A stretch of 64,000 nt of DNA from Wagnerdoeblera intermedia. GTDB lineage: Bacteria > Pseudomonadota > Alphaproteobacteria > Rhodobacterales > Rhodobacteraceae. The notes beneath the pieces are model-generated. The model ran no database searches and had not been told where the DNA came from. It saw only the letters and a program-made list of their open reading frames with translations. A program made the position numbers and the translations under genes. This document shows positions 1 to 8,628 of this stretch, in pieces; the stretch's first letter is position 1, and each line of letters opens with the position of its first letter. The stretch lies in the NCBI RefSeq assembly GCF_042647465.1, contig NZ_JBHRVN010000004.1; one strand, written 5' to 3'.

Positions 1-923
1 TGAATACGATTACTTTTCAGGATATTATGATGATGTCCCCCGCGCTCGCGCGTTTGCGGGCGGGCGATATTCTGCCCGATCTTTCCATATCTGCCCTCGA
101 TTTTCTGGGCGTGCTGGCGCAGTTGCAGGCGCGTCCTGAAGAACGCCTCGGGGTCGGCGTGGGGCTGGATGTGAATGAGCTGCTGCCCGGAATTGCTGCG
201 GTAAATCGTCTGGTGGATGTCTCCGCGACGGTCGGCCTGATCCGTCCGCCGGTCTGGGTGCTTGCGCGGATGGATGACACCCCCCCGCAGGTCGCGCGGG
301 TCAGTCAGACGGGGGCTGAGATCTCCGCCTCAACCCTGAGCCTGCTGGATCTGACGGTTACGACCGGGGCCTCAAATGCCGAGGCGCGGTTGAAATCGCT
401 GAATTGTGCGGCCTCACGCCCGACCGATGTTGCCGCCGTCTTTGATGTCACCACAAGCCCGGTCACTCTCGATCTGCGCCTCTCCCTTTTGCAGCTGGCC
501 GATGACCTGTCAGAGCGCGACATGGCCCCGCTGCCGCTCAGCGGCAGCACCCGCAGTGTGCCGATTACCTATGGCCAGATCGGCACCGCCGTGAAGGTCA
601 GCAGCCCCCTCTCGCTCTCAGGTCTGACGACAGGGCTGAAAGACGTGCTTGGCCGCGTGAAGACGGATGTGACGGACCGGCAGAAAAAATGCAGTGGCGT
701 GCTGGGGGCGCTGCTGTGCCCGGTCACGCTGCTGGCTTCCGGGATCACCGCCGCCCTGACCACGCTTTTGGGCGATGTGCTCACGACCGTGAATAACCTT
801 CTGATCCAACCCCTTCTTCTGGATAATCTGGTGGCACAGCTGCAGGCTTTCCTGGGCCTGACCATCGCCGAGGCCGAGATCGTACTTGCAGGGACTGCCT
901 GCAGCGGCGGTCTTGTGCAGTGA
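1..923 (+). CDS. TadG-like pilus assembly protein, C-terminal part
   Basis: The reading frame is open to the left edge of the window (codons before the first visible ATG at 27 have no stop), so about 306 codons of a longer protein are visible. The segment has hydrophobic stretches near its C-terminus (about residues 240-290 of the visible part) and a central part reading VARVSQTGAEISASTL, which I associate with TadG-like proteins of alphaproteobacteria. TadG family proteins are envelope proteins of the Flp/Tad pilus machine, usually with one N-terminal helix and a large periplasmic part. It ends 5 bp before the convergent TadE/F-like gene. The neighbourhood of six certain tad genes is the strongest support. 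The family call is an inference, because the diagnostic N-terminus is outside the window. Confidence 0.6.
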   Translation, partial: NTITFQDIMMMSPALARLRAGDILPDLSISALDFLGVLAQLQARPEERLGVGVGLDVNELLPGIAAVNRLVDVSATVGLIRPPVWVLARMDDTPPQVARVSQTGAEISASTLSLLDLTVTTGASNAEARLKSLNCAASRPTDVAAVFDVTTSPVTLDLRLSLLQLADDLSERDMAPLPLSGSTRSVPITYGQIGTAVKVSSPLSLSGLTTGLKDVLGRVKTDVTDRQKKCSGVLGALLCPVTLLASGITAALTTLLGDVLTTVNNLLIQPLLLDNLVAQLQAFLGLTIAEAEIVLAGTACSGGLVQ

Positions 924-928
924 CGCGC

Positions 929-1375
929 TCAGAGAAAAGTGACCGAACTGCGGGTGATCGTGCCCAGGTCCACACCGAAGCTGCGGGCGAGGCCCTGCAC
1001 AAAATCCCCGCCAAAGTTGTAATCGACAATGATGGTGACGCGCCCCTGGGCATCCGGCTGCCCGGGGCAGGGTCTGAGGGTCAGTTTGTCGGCGCGGACC
1101 AGAAGTGTCTCCCGCACAATGCCCGCCAGATCCTCCTGTCTGAGTTTGTCGCAGACATCACTCGGAGGGTTGGAACCGTTGAGATGCCGAAAGCTTTTTC
1201 GTGCCAGTTCATGGGCCACCTGCTGCACATCGCTGGTGGTTGAGATCATCAGGCTGATCAGCACCAGAAAGCCGATCAAGGCCACGACAATCGGGAAGAT
1301 AATGACGAATTCTGCCGTGACCGCCCCGCTTTCGGAGCGGAGCGGGCCTGAATAAAGGCGGACGAGGCGTTTCAT
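929..1375 (-). CDS. TadE/TadF-like pseudopilin
   Basis: A 148-residue protein. An N-terminal basic patch is followed by ESGAVTAEFVIIFPIVVALIG, the TadE-like signature: a conserved Glu before a single hydrophobic helix at about residues 17-45. In known Tad systems TadE and TadF are pseudopilins processed by the prepilin peptidase and placed in the envelope. The rest is a periplasmic domain with two Cys (in SDVCDKL and RPCPG) that could form a disulfide. I chose the ATG at 1375 over an upstream in-frame start at 1408 because GGAG lies 8 nt before it. It starts 13 nt after the cpaC stop, so the two form an operon on the minus strand. Whether it is TadE or TadF cannot be decided by eye. Confidence 0.8.
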   Translation of the reverse strand: MKRLVRLYSGPLRSESGAVTAEFVIIFPIVVALIGFLVLISLMISTTSDVQQVAHELARKSFRHLNGSNPPSDVCDKLRQEDLAGIVRETLLVRADKLTLRPCPGQPDAQGRVTIIVDYNFGGDFVQGLARSFGVDLGTITRSSVTFL

Positions 1376-1388
1376 GATGGCGTCTCCG

Positions 1389-2987
1389 TCACTGCAGCAT
1401 GAAGCCACCCGCAGATCCCGTGGCGCTGAGCGGCGCGCCGGGACGGCGGGTCCGGGTGAACCGACCGGTGATTGCCTGCTCGATCCCGCTTTGAACGAGC
1501 GGGATATCGGAGACAGGATCGCGCGGACGGGAATTTTGTGGCTTCACAAGATAGGGCGTGACGATGATCACCAGTTCACTTTCCCCCCGTGCAAAGCGTG
1601 ATGAGCGAAAGAGCGCACCGATCACCGGCAGGCGCGAAAGGCCCGGCAGACCGTTGAACCCCTGCTGCGAACTCGCCTGGAACATGCCGGCGATCGCAAA
1701 GCTTTGCCCGTTTCCGAGTTCGACCGTTGTGGTCGCACTGCGCTCTGTCAGGGCGGGGGCCTCTGCCGTCGACGAATTCATCCGGTCGATATCGCGCACG
1801 CGGGTGTTCAGCATGATTTCGATTCGGTTTGAGGATTTGACCGTCGGTGTGAACTCAAGCTCAACGCCGATGGCCTCCATTTGAAGACTGGTGTCATCGC
1901 CGCTGCCATAGACGTAAGGCACGCGCCCACCGGCAAGAAAATTCGCGGTTTCACCGGAGCGGGTTGTCAGATTGGGCTCTGACAGAATGGTCACGAGACC
2001 GTTTCGGGCCAGGGCATCAAGAACAAGGTTTATGTTGCGCGAACCATTGGCGACACTGACGGTGAAGGGGCCGTTAACTCCGGTATCGGCTGAGTTGAAG
2101 GTATTCCGCCCGTTATAGCGGGAGGCGCTCAGTCGGATCCCCAGATCCTCACTGATCGAACGTGAGACCTCTGCGATGCGAACCTGCAGGTTAATCTGCG
2201 CGCGGTTTCCCGTTTCCAGGCGGTTCACCACAATCACGCCCGATCCGGCCAGCCCTGCGACCACCGCGCGGGCGGCCTCTGCATCCTCAGGGCTGGCGAC
2301 GGCGCCGGTCAGAAAAACGGCGCCATCTACTGCTGAGACGTTTACCGAGCCGCTGCCCGCTGCCCGGCGCGCGGCCGCTGTCAGCCTGGCCGCATCGATG
2401 CGCACATTGACCGATAACCGCATAATCTCTTCGTCGTTTTTGCCCAGCACAAAGAGACTGGTCTCACCGATCGAACGGCCGACGATATAGAGGTAGCGGG
2501 CGGATTGCAGATCAATATCTGCCACACCGGGGTTGGACAGGAAGACAGATTTCGCCGGATGATCGAGCCGGATGAACCGGGCCTCGTTCACATTCAGCGC
2601 CACCGGCGCTGTCATTGTCAGCACCGGAACGGGATCCTGCGTCTGTTCACTTTCCGCCTGCGTCTCGTCAGCAGCGGAGGGATCATCGGAGAACTCCGGG
2701 ACGGTCAGGATGAGCGGCCCCTCTGCCTGCATCGTGCTTTGTGCAAGGGGCGTGGCGGTGATGAGAGCTTCCGCGGAGGCCGGTTCCGGCGTTGGAACAG
2801 GCACTTCGACCGCCATTGGGGGCGGGGATGGCGCGACCGTTTCAGTGACCGGGGCGGGTGCCGTTGGGGGAAGCGTCACCATAGCGGGCGGCTCTCCCGG
2901 CCCGTCCTGAGCCCAGGGTGCGGTTGCGCTGAAGACGATGGCCGCGCCAAGGAGCGGCATCCAGGAGTAAGAAACCAGGCGGGTCAT
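1389..2987 (-). CDS. cpaC: Flp/Tad pilus secretin CpaC/RcpA
   Basis: The outer-membrane secretin through which the Flp pilus emerges. The 532-residue protein has a signal peptide (residues 1-26, ending near PWAQ), an unusually long Pro/Ala/Glu-rich linker (about 28-120), a pilus N-domain (about 125-195, with SKSVFLSNPGVADI-like sequence), a BON-like domain (about 200-258) and the secretin domain (about 264-495) with ILSEPNLTTRSGE and the closing GLSRLPVIGALFRS. The start at 2987 has GAGG about 9 nt upstream; the longer frame to 3080 lacks a signal peptide at its N-terminus. It lies on the minus strand with the TadE/F gene, opposite to the rest of the pilus genes, and is divergent from the tadD-like gene. 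Confidence 0.92.
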   Translation of the reverse strand: MTRLVSYSWMPLLGAAIVFSATAPWAQDGPGEPPAMVTLPPTAPAPVTETVAPSPPPMAVEVPVPTPEPASAEALITATPLAQSTMQAEGPLILTVPEFSDDPSAADETQAESEQTQDPVPVLTMTAPVALNVNEARFIRLDHPAKSVFLSNPGVADIDLQSARYLYIVGRSIGETSLFVLGKNDEEIMRLSVNVRIDAARLTAAARRAAGSGSVNVSAVDGAVFLTGAVASPEDAEAARAVVAGLAGSGVIVVNRLETGNRAQINLQVRIAEVSRSISEDLGIRLSASRYNGRNTFNSADTGVNGPFTVSVANGSRNINLVLDALARNGLVTILSEPNLTTRSGETANFLAGGRVPYVYGSGDDTSLQMEAIGVELEFTPTVKSSNRIEIMLNTRVRDIDRMNSSTAEAPALTERSATTTVELGNGQSFAIAGMFQASSQQGFNGLPGLSRLPVIGALFRSSRFARGESELVIIVTPYLVKPQNSRPRDPVSDIPLVQSGIEQAITGRFTRTRRPGAPLSATGSAGGFMLQ

Positions 2988-3200
2988 AGGCTTTGCCTCA
3001 ATTTGTATGAGAGAACACCTCCGGTCGCGCCTGTGACGGACCGGCTGATATTCAGAAGACTTCGGCCCCGGCCGGCGCATCCGGCAGGAACCACAGCACG
3101 ACGTTCTTGAATTACTCGCCTTAAGGTTGCGATTTCTCTCGACCGCATGCCTTTCCGGGCGTAGCCTTGGCTTCAGGTCTAATCTGACGGAGTTAATGGC
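2988..3200. promoter_or_regulatory. Divergent intergenic region cpaC / tadD
   Basis: About 210 bp separate the cpaC start from the GTG start of the lipoprotein gene, so promoters for both halves of the pilus locus should lie here. I see an AT-richer stretch around 3100-3145 but no hexamers that I would call with confidence. GGAG precedes the GTG at 3201. Confidence 0.35.
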
Positions 3201-3983
3201 GTGTTTAGCCCAACCCCCGCCGCGACTGTTTTGAGTGTGTCTTTGTTTGTTCTGTCCGGCTGTGCTTTGAGCGGCAGTGAAGAGGCTGAGCGTCTGAGCG
3301 AGACGGCGCAGGTGGCCCAGGCCTCTTTTGCCGTTGGCGATTATCCCGAAGCAGCGCAGCTTTATGAAAAAGTCTCACAAACTGAGCCGGGCTCAGTGTC
3401 GGCGCTGATCGGTCTGGGGCGCAGCTATGCCGCCATGGGACAGATCGCCCGCGCGCAATCCGCGCTGGACCGCGCGAGGCAGCTGTCGCCGCGCAATCCG
3501 CAGGTTCTCAATGAGCTGGGGCGACTGGCGCTTGGCCAGGGGAATGCCGCCCAGGCGCTTGATTTCTATGAGGCCTCTCTCGGCTATGATCGGAAAAATC
3601 TGGCGGCTCTGACGGGGAAGGCGGTCACGCTGGACTATCTTTCGCGCCATAAGGAGGCCCGCGCTGTCTATGAGACGGGTCTTGCGATTTACCCGACGAA
3701 TTTTGTGTTGCTGAGCAATCATGCGCTGTCGCGCGTGTTGTCGGGGGATGGTGCAGGGGGAATCGCTCTGATGGAGGAGCTGCGCCGCGATCCGGTGCAG
3801 GGCAGCCAGGTCGTGCCGAATCTGGCGATTGCACAGGTCCTTGAGGGGCGCAGTGCCGAAGCGCGTAAGGTGCTGAAAGGACAAATGAGTGAGGCGCAGA
3901 TCGCAGCCCTTTTGCGCCGTGCGGAAGAGGCGCGCCGCATTCGTGCTGAGGGACAGCCGATCGGGCATCTCGTTTTTCAATAA
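3201..3983 (+). CDS. tadD: TadD-like TPR lipoprotein
   Basis: A 260-residue predicted lipoprotein. The N-terminal hydrophobic stretch ends in VLSGC (lipobox, Cys21). Several tetratricopeptide repeats follow between about residues 35 and 200 (for example SVSALIGLGRSYAAMGQIARAQSALDRA and PQVLNELGRLALGQGNAAQAL). TadD proteins are TPR lipoproteins that serve as pilotin-like assembly factors for the Flp secretin. The start is GTG with GGAG 9-10 nt before it; the ATG at 3196 is in another frame. It heads the plus-strand run tadD-cpaB-cpaE-cpaF-tadB-tadC, with a 107-bp gap before cpaB. Confidence 0.82.
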   Translation: MFSPTPAATVLSVSLFVLSGCALSGSEEAERLSETAQVAQASFAVGDYPEAAQLYEKVSQTEPGSVSALIGLGRSYAAMGQIARAQSALDRARQLSPRNPQVLNELGRLALGQGNAAQALDFYEASLGYDRKNLAALTGKAVTLDYLSRHKEARAVYETGLAIYPTNFVLLSNHALSRVLSGDGAGGIALMEELRRDPVQGSQVVPNLAIAQVLEGRSAEARKVLKGQMSEAQIAALLRRAEEARRIRAEGQPIGHLVFQ

Positions 3984-4090
3984 AACTGCAGACAGATTTC
4001 CCGGAGTGATTCGCCCGGGCGTAAGGCTCTGTTGTCAGTCTCACGCTCTTATACCCCCGAACCCGGCGCAACCGGCTGTGGGAGAGGGTG

Positions 4091-4954
4091 ATGAGATTTC
4101 GGATTTTTGCCTTGCTGATAATGGGCGTGGCCCTGGCGCTGGTCGCAGGTTTTGCGAGTTTTAGCTACACGCGCGGACTTGAGGCCAGGCTGGCCGCAGC
4201 AGAGGCGGCATTGATCGCCTATGGCGAAACCCTGATTATCCCGGTCCCTGCGCGAGATATTTCCCGCGGGGCAACGCTCAGTCGTGCGGATTTTACAGAG
4301 ATTGCGATCCCTGCGCGGCATCTGCCGGCAAATCTGCTGACGAAATTTCCTGAGACTTCGTCTGAGACTAAGATCACCGCGCTGAGTGATCTGAGCGCGG
4401 GTGCGCTGGTGGCCGAGGGGCAGATCGGCGTCGCCGAGGGGCCGGATCATGACCTTGCGCTCTCCCCGGGGGGGCGGGCGGTAAGGGTCATTGCGGAGAA
4501 TCTGGCTGACTTCGATGGGAAACTCGTCCCCGGTGGCCGGATGGATTTGTTCTGGACCCGCCAGATCGGCGGCGGCAGCACAGAGACCCGCCTGATTGGC
4601 CATGCATTGCGGGTTCTGGAGCTCGACGCTGTCACCACCAGCGGACGCGGCTCCGGATCCGCGGGCGCCGTTACGCTGGAGGCGGGCCTTGAAGACGCCG
4701 CGCGCCTGCTGGAGGCCCGTGGTGGCGGGCGCTTTCACGTTTTACCGCTCGGGCGGCTTAAAGTTCTGCCCGACAGCCCCCCGGTTGTCGCAGTGAACGG
4801 TCAGGATCTGGCCGCTCTGCCACTCCTTGTGCGGCAGGCCGAAGGCGCGGGAACCGGCCTGAGTGGCAGCGCTGCGCTTGCCGCTCCTCTGCGCGGTTGC
4901 CACACGGCAGTCGTGCGTGGATCTGCCCGCTCTGTTGTGGAGGTGCCCTGTTGA
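4091..4954 (+). CDS. cpaB: Flp pilus assembly protein CpaB/RcpC
   Basis: A 287-residue envelope protein with one N-terminal membrane helix (about residues 3-24), a short helical linker, and a SAF-like domain (about 48-110, with IIPVPARDISRGATLSRADF). A CpaB/RcpC domain follows, with PGGRAVRV and VPGGRMDLFW. CpaB works with the secretin in the outer-membrane part of the Tad pilus. The ATG at 4091 is preferred over the in-frame GTG directly before it, because GGGAGAGGG lies just upstream. Two Cys near the C-terminus may form a disulfide. The stop overlaps the TTG start of cpaE by 4 bp, which suggests translational coupling. Confidence 0.88.
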   Translation: MRFRIFALLIMGVALALVAGFASFSYTRGLEARLAAAEAALIAYGETLIIPVPARDISRGATLSRADFTEIAIPARHLPANLLTKFPETSSETKITALSDLSAGALVAEGQIGVAEGPDHDLALSPGGRAVRVIAENLADFDGKLVPGGRMDLFWTRQIGGGSTETRLIGHALRVLELDAVTTSGRGSGSAGAVTLEAGLEDAARLLEARGGGRFHVLPLGRLKVLPDSPPVVAVNGQDLAALPLLVRQAEGAGTGLSGSAALAAPLRGCHTAVVRGSARSVVEVPC

Positions 4955-6288
4955 ACCGGATGACATCCCCTTCCAGAGACAGCCTCCTCACCTCTGCAGG
5001 CAGCAGCCTGCCACTGCGGGTCTGTACCATTTGCGATGGCGTCGATGCGGTGATCCGGCTTGCCTCCTGGCTCGCGCATCTGCCCGCCAATGCTGAGCGT
5101 GTGGACCTGGAGCTGACCGATGCCGTCTCCTGGCTGACCAGCCAAAGCGCGGAAACATTTGATATGCTGGTCATCGCGCCGAATGCTGCGCGCAGCGAGG
5201 CGACACCGCGTATATTGCGCGCCGTCCTGTCCGAAATGGGGCGCCGGGCGGCTATGCAGGTTATTCTCCTGCCCGCGGGTGCGCGCCTCTCGCTCCCGGA
5301 TCTGCCGGATGTTCATATCCTCAACGGCCCGCCCTTTCCCGCTCCGTCATCCCTGACACAGCGTCGGGAGATCGCAGAGCAACCGCCGATAACGCCCGAG
5401 GCCGTGGTGCAAAGCAGCCTTGCCCGCCGCTTTGCCGGATGGATACCCGCAGCCCTGCGCCCGATGGCGCCGGTTGTGCGGCCATCTTCTGCAGGACCAA
5501 CCGGGGGCCCATTGCGCGTCATTGCGGTGCAGCCGCTCTGTGGCGGAGCGGGTGGCACCACCTTCTCCGCAGGTCTGGCAATTGAACTTGCTGAGGCAAA
5601 TCCGGCTTTGACGGTCTGTCTCATGGACCTCGATCTGCAGTTTGGCTCCCTGGCGGCGGGGCTCGCTCTGGTGCATGAACCCAGAGTTCTGGAAACCTAC
5701 CGCAATCCGCGCGCCGTAGACGGCGATATGTTTCGCCAAAGTCTTCAAAGTCTTCGCCCAAATCTGAGCGTTTTCTCCGCTCCGCCTGAGGTTTTACCTC
5801 TTGATGCGCTCAGCGGGGCGGACCTGCAGTATCTTCTGGGGCTTGCCCGGGACTCAGCGGATCTGGTCATTCTGGATCTGTCGGGCAGTGTGACGGACTG
5901 GACTGAAGCAGCCTATCTCGCTGCAGACCGGATTTGCATGATCGCGCGGCTGGACGTCCGCTCCGCAGGCAACCTCAAGAGGCTGCGCAGTCTGGTCAGC
6001 CCACAGGTTCTCCCTAATGAAAAACTATGCCCGGTCGTGAATTTTCGTCCAAAGCGGCCTCCGCGGGAATGGGCCGCCCGCATTCACAGCCTGGAATCCG
6101 GGATGGGGCTGCCTGTTCATCTGCAGCTTCCCGACGGCGGGCCGGTGGTCAGCGAGGCGGCGGACAGTGGCATCGCATTAATTCAGGCTGATCCCTCCAG
6201 CCCGCTGCGCCTCGCTCTGCAGGCCTATGCAGGCGAAGTTGCGGCATTGGTTCCGAAACAGCAGCGCCTGCAGGGGAGCGGCTTTTGA
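4951..6288 (+). CDS. cpaE: Pilus localization protein CpaE/TadZ, degenerate P-loop
   Basis: A 445-residue member of the MinD/ParA-like CpaE/TadZ group, which places the Tad machine in the cell. It has an N-terminal atypical receiver-like domain (about residues 20-130), a variable Pro-rich linker, and a P-loop-type domain from about 187. The nucleotide loop reads CGGAGGTT at residues 197-204: both lysines of the deviant Walker A motif (KGGxGKT) are replaced, by Cys197 and Gly202. The later DLDLQFG and VILDLSG segments are kept. Atypical Walker A loops are known in TadZ proteins. I chose the TTG at 4951 because GGAGG sits 7 nt before it and it overlaps the cpaB stop (TTGA); an ATG at 4960 is the alternative. 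Confidence 0.87.
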   Translation: MNRMTSPSRDSLLTSAGSSLPLRVCTICDGVDAVIRLASWLAHLPANAERVDLELTDAVSWLTSQSAETFDMLVIAPNAARSEATPRILRAVLSEMGRRAAMQVILLPAGARLSLPDLPDVHILNGPPFPAPSSLTQRREIAEQPPITPEAVVQSSLARRFAGWIPAALRPMAPVVRPSSAGPTGGPLRVIAVQPLCGGAGGTTFSAGLAIELAEANPALTVCLMDLDLQFGSLAAGLALVHEPRVLETYRNPRAVDGDMFRQSLQSLRPNLSVFSAPPEVLPLDALSGADLQYLLGLARDSADLVILDLSGSVTDWTEAAYLAADRICMIARLDVRSAGNLKRLRSLVSPQVLPNEKLCPVVNFRPKRPPREWAARIHSLESGMGLPVHLQLPDGGPVVSEAADSGIALIQADPSSPLRLALQAYAGEVAALVPKQQRLQGSGF

Positions 6289-7688
6289 TGTTCAACAAAT
6301 TTCGAGACAGCCGCCCCGGAGCGGTGATGGTTCAGCCCTCGGATACTGAAGAGATTGCCCAGAGCCCGCTGTCCCCTTCGGAGATTGAGGGACCGCCGAT
6401 CAGCGATCCCGAGGGGCAGCGCAACCGGCATCGTAAACTGACAGAGATACGCCAGCTCGCGCACCAGGAAATTCTGGAAACACTTAACCTCGCAGCGCTC
6501 CTGCGGGCCAGCGAAACAGAGATCAAAAGCGAAATTGCCCAGATCCTGCGCGATCTTCTGCCGCATCAGGCGGTGGCACTCAGCAGGGCGGACCGGGACG
6601 GGCTGATTGATGAGCTGTTTCATGAGGTTATGGGGCATGGCCCCCTGGAGATCCTGATCCGCGACGACAGTGTGTCAGATATTCTGATCAACGGCCCGGA
6701 GCAGGTCTATGTCGAACAGGGCGGCCTTTTGGAACTGACCGATGTGCAGTTCCAGGATGAGGCGCATTTGCGGCGGATTTTGCAAAAGATCGTCTCCTCG
6801 GTCGGGAGACGGCTTGATGAATCAACCCCCTATGTGGATGCGCGTCTGTCAGACGGCTCCCGGGTCAATGCCGTCATTGCGCCGGTTGCCGTGGACGGCA
6901 CGCTCGTCTCTATCCGCAAATTCCGCCGCGACAAGCTCAGTCTTGAGCAGCTCGTGACCCTCGGAGCCCTGAATGAAAAGATGGCCCTCTATCTGCGTGC
7001 CGCCGTATCGGCCCGCCTGAATGTGATCGTTTCGGGCGGCACAGGCTCTGGCAAAACCACACTCCTGAACGCCCTTTCGGCTTTCATTTCAAGGCGCGAG
7101 CGGATCATCACCGTCGAGGATACGGCCGAGTTGCAGCTGCAGCAGAGCCATGTCGGCCGCATGGAAAGCCGTCCGCCCAATGTCGAGGGAAAGGGTGAGG
7201 TGACGCAGCGCGACTGCCTGCGAAACGCGCTGCGGATGCGTCCTGACCGCATCATCATTGGTGAGACCCGCGGGGATGAGGTGATCGACATGCTTCAGGC
7301 CATGAACACCGGGCATGACGGTTCGATGACGACGATCCACGCCAACTCCGCGCGTGAGGCTGCAAGCCGGATTGAAAATATGGTGGCGATGGCGGGGATT
7401 GAGATCCCGCTCTCCGCGCTCAGACGCCAGATTGCGGGCGCGGTGCATCTGATCGTTCAGGTGAACCGGCTTCAGGATGGCAGCCGTAAGGTGACCTCTG
7501 TCACAGAAATCACGGGCTGCGAAGGCGATGTGATCTCGATGCAGGAGCTTTTCTGGTTCGAGCAGACGGGCCTCGGGGCGGACAACCGGGTTGAGGGGCA
7601 GTTCCGATCTGCGGGCGTACGTTCGTTCTACACTGATCTTTTCCGCCGTAGAGGTATCACCCTGCCCGCAGAGATTTACGGAGCCTGA
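6288..7688 (+). CDS. cpaF: Pilus assembly ATPase CpaF/TadA
   Basis: The cytoplasmic hexameric ATPase that drives Flp pilus assembly. The 466-residue protein has an N-terminal helical region, then the PilT/VirB11-type core. This carries GGTGSGKT (residues 250-257, Walker A), an ITVEDTAELQL Asp box, RPDRIIIGETRG (Walker B) and GSMTTIHANS (His box). All catalytic motifs look intact, unlike those in CpaE before it. The ATG at 6288 overlaps the cpaE stop in TGATG; the TTG codon before it is the less likely start. The gene ends one base before tadB, so expression is tightly coupled. Confidence 0.95.
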   Translation: MFNKFRDSRPGAVMVQPSDTEEIAQSPLSPSEIEGPPISDPEGQRNRHRKLTEIRQLAHQEILETLNLAALLRASETEIKSEIAQILRDLLPHQAVALSRADRDGLIDELFHEVMGHGPLEILIRDDSVSDILINGPEQVYVEQGGLLELTDVQFQDEAHLRRILQKIVSSVGRRLDESTPYVDARLSDGSRVNAVIAPVAVDGTLVSIRKFRRDKLSLEQLVTLGALNEKMALYLRAAVSARLNVIVSGGTGSGKTTLLNALSAFISRRERIITVEDTAELQLQQSHVGRMESRPPNVEGKGEVTQRDCLRNALRMRPDRIIIGETRGDEVIDMLQAMNTGHDGSMTTIHANSAREAASRIENMVAMAGIEIPLSALRRQIAGAVHLIVQVNRLQDGSRKVTSVTEITGCEGDVISMQELFWFEQTGLGADNRVEGQFRSAGVRSFYTDLFRRRGITLPAEIYGA

Positions 7689-7689
7689 G

Positions 7690-8625
7690 ATGAGCTTTCC
7701 TTTGCTTCTCACCCTCGCCCTGATGTCGGGCATTCTGTTGATCAGCGCAAGTCTGGCGCTTCCGCTGCTTGGTCGGCGACAGGTCATGCGCCGGCAAATC
7801 CTGCTGCGTCTTGCGGCAGCGGGGGATATGGAGGCAGAGGCCGCGCGCGGACCGGCGCTGCGCCTGGATGAGGGGGGGGGGCGCAGGAAATTTTCCATCT
7901 TCGGGGACACTTCGGCTGAGGGTCTGCGCGAGCGGCCGATGATTGCATGGTTCCTCTCCGCGCTTTGTGCGGTGGCGCTGAGCGCCATGGTGGTGCTCAT
8001 CACGGGATCATGGGGAGGAATGCTGGCGGGGCTGCTGGCGCCGCCGGCGGTCTGGCTGATGTGGCGAAACTACCGGGAAGCACGATATCGCGCGGCTGTG
8101 GACGATTCGGTTCCCGAGGCCATGCAGATGATCGTGCGGGCATTGCGCATTGGCCAGCCGGTCGGTTTTGCGATCCATGGTGCCGGGCGCGATCTTACCG
8201 GCCCCCTGGCCGCTGAGTTTACCCTGACGGCCGACCGCATCAGCTATGGTCAAAGTGTGGCCAGTGCGCTTCGCGACCTTGCAGAACGGTGTGACAATCA
8301 GAATTTGCGGTTTCTGGCAGCGGCCGTCTCCATTCAATCCGCCACGGGGGGAAATCTGGCGGATGTCCTTGACCGGCTTGCAGATATCGCGCGGGGCCGT
8401 CAGCAGATGCGCCGCAAAATCTCTGCCATCATTGCAGAGGCGCGCTGGTCCGGACGTTTTCTCTCAGCCTTTCCGATGATGGCCACCGGCCTCGTGCTGA
8501 TGATCAATCCTGCGCATTTTGAAGACATTCAGGACCTCGATTTCTTCAAACCCCTGCTGGCGATCGTCGGCATTCTGCTGGTGCTGAACCTGATTTACAT
8601 GCGCTGGCTGGTCCGGGTGGAGTAG
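7690..8625 (+). CDS. tadB: Flp pilus assembly platform protein TadB
   Basis: An inner-membrane platform protein of the type II secretion F family, 311 residues. There is a helix at about residues 3-24, a paired hydrophobic region at about 80-120, a T2SF domain (about 145-270, with PEAMQMIVRALRIGQP) and two C-terminal helices ending in LVLNLIYMRWLVRVE. TadB and TadC form the platform on which the CpaF ATPase acts. The ATG at 7690 starts one base after the cpaF stop; the frame continues upstream inside cpaF but that part is not TadB-like. The coding sequence contains a run of ten G at 7872-7881 (residues DEGGGRRK) without loss of frame. Confidence 0.92.
   Translation: MSFPLLLTLALMSGILLISASLALPLLGRRQVMRRQILLRLAAAGDMEAEAARGPALRLDEGGGRRKFSIFGDTSAEGLRERPMIAWFLSALCAVALSAMVVLITGSWGGMLAGLLAPPAVWLMWRNYREARYRAAVDDSVPEAMQMIVRALRIGQPVGFAIHGAGRDLTGPLAAEFTLTADRISYGQSVASALRDLAERCDNQNLRFLAAAVSIQSATGGNLADVLDRLADIARGRQQMRRKISAIIAEARWSGRFLSAFPMMATGLVLMINPAHFEDIQDLDFFKPLLAIVGILLVLNLIYMRWLVRVE
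7872..7881 (+). repeat. 10-G homopolymer run inside tadB
   Basis: Ten consecutive G bases, the longest single-base run I noticed in the window. The reading frame is consistent with TadB on both sides, so the gene is in the ON state in this sequence. A gain or loss of one base would truncate TadB in its first quarter. A second run of eight G lies at 8742-8749 in tadC. Confidence 0.9.
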
Positions 8626-8628
8626 GTG

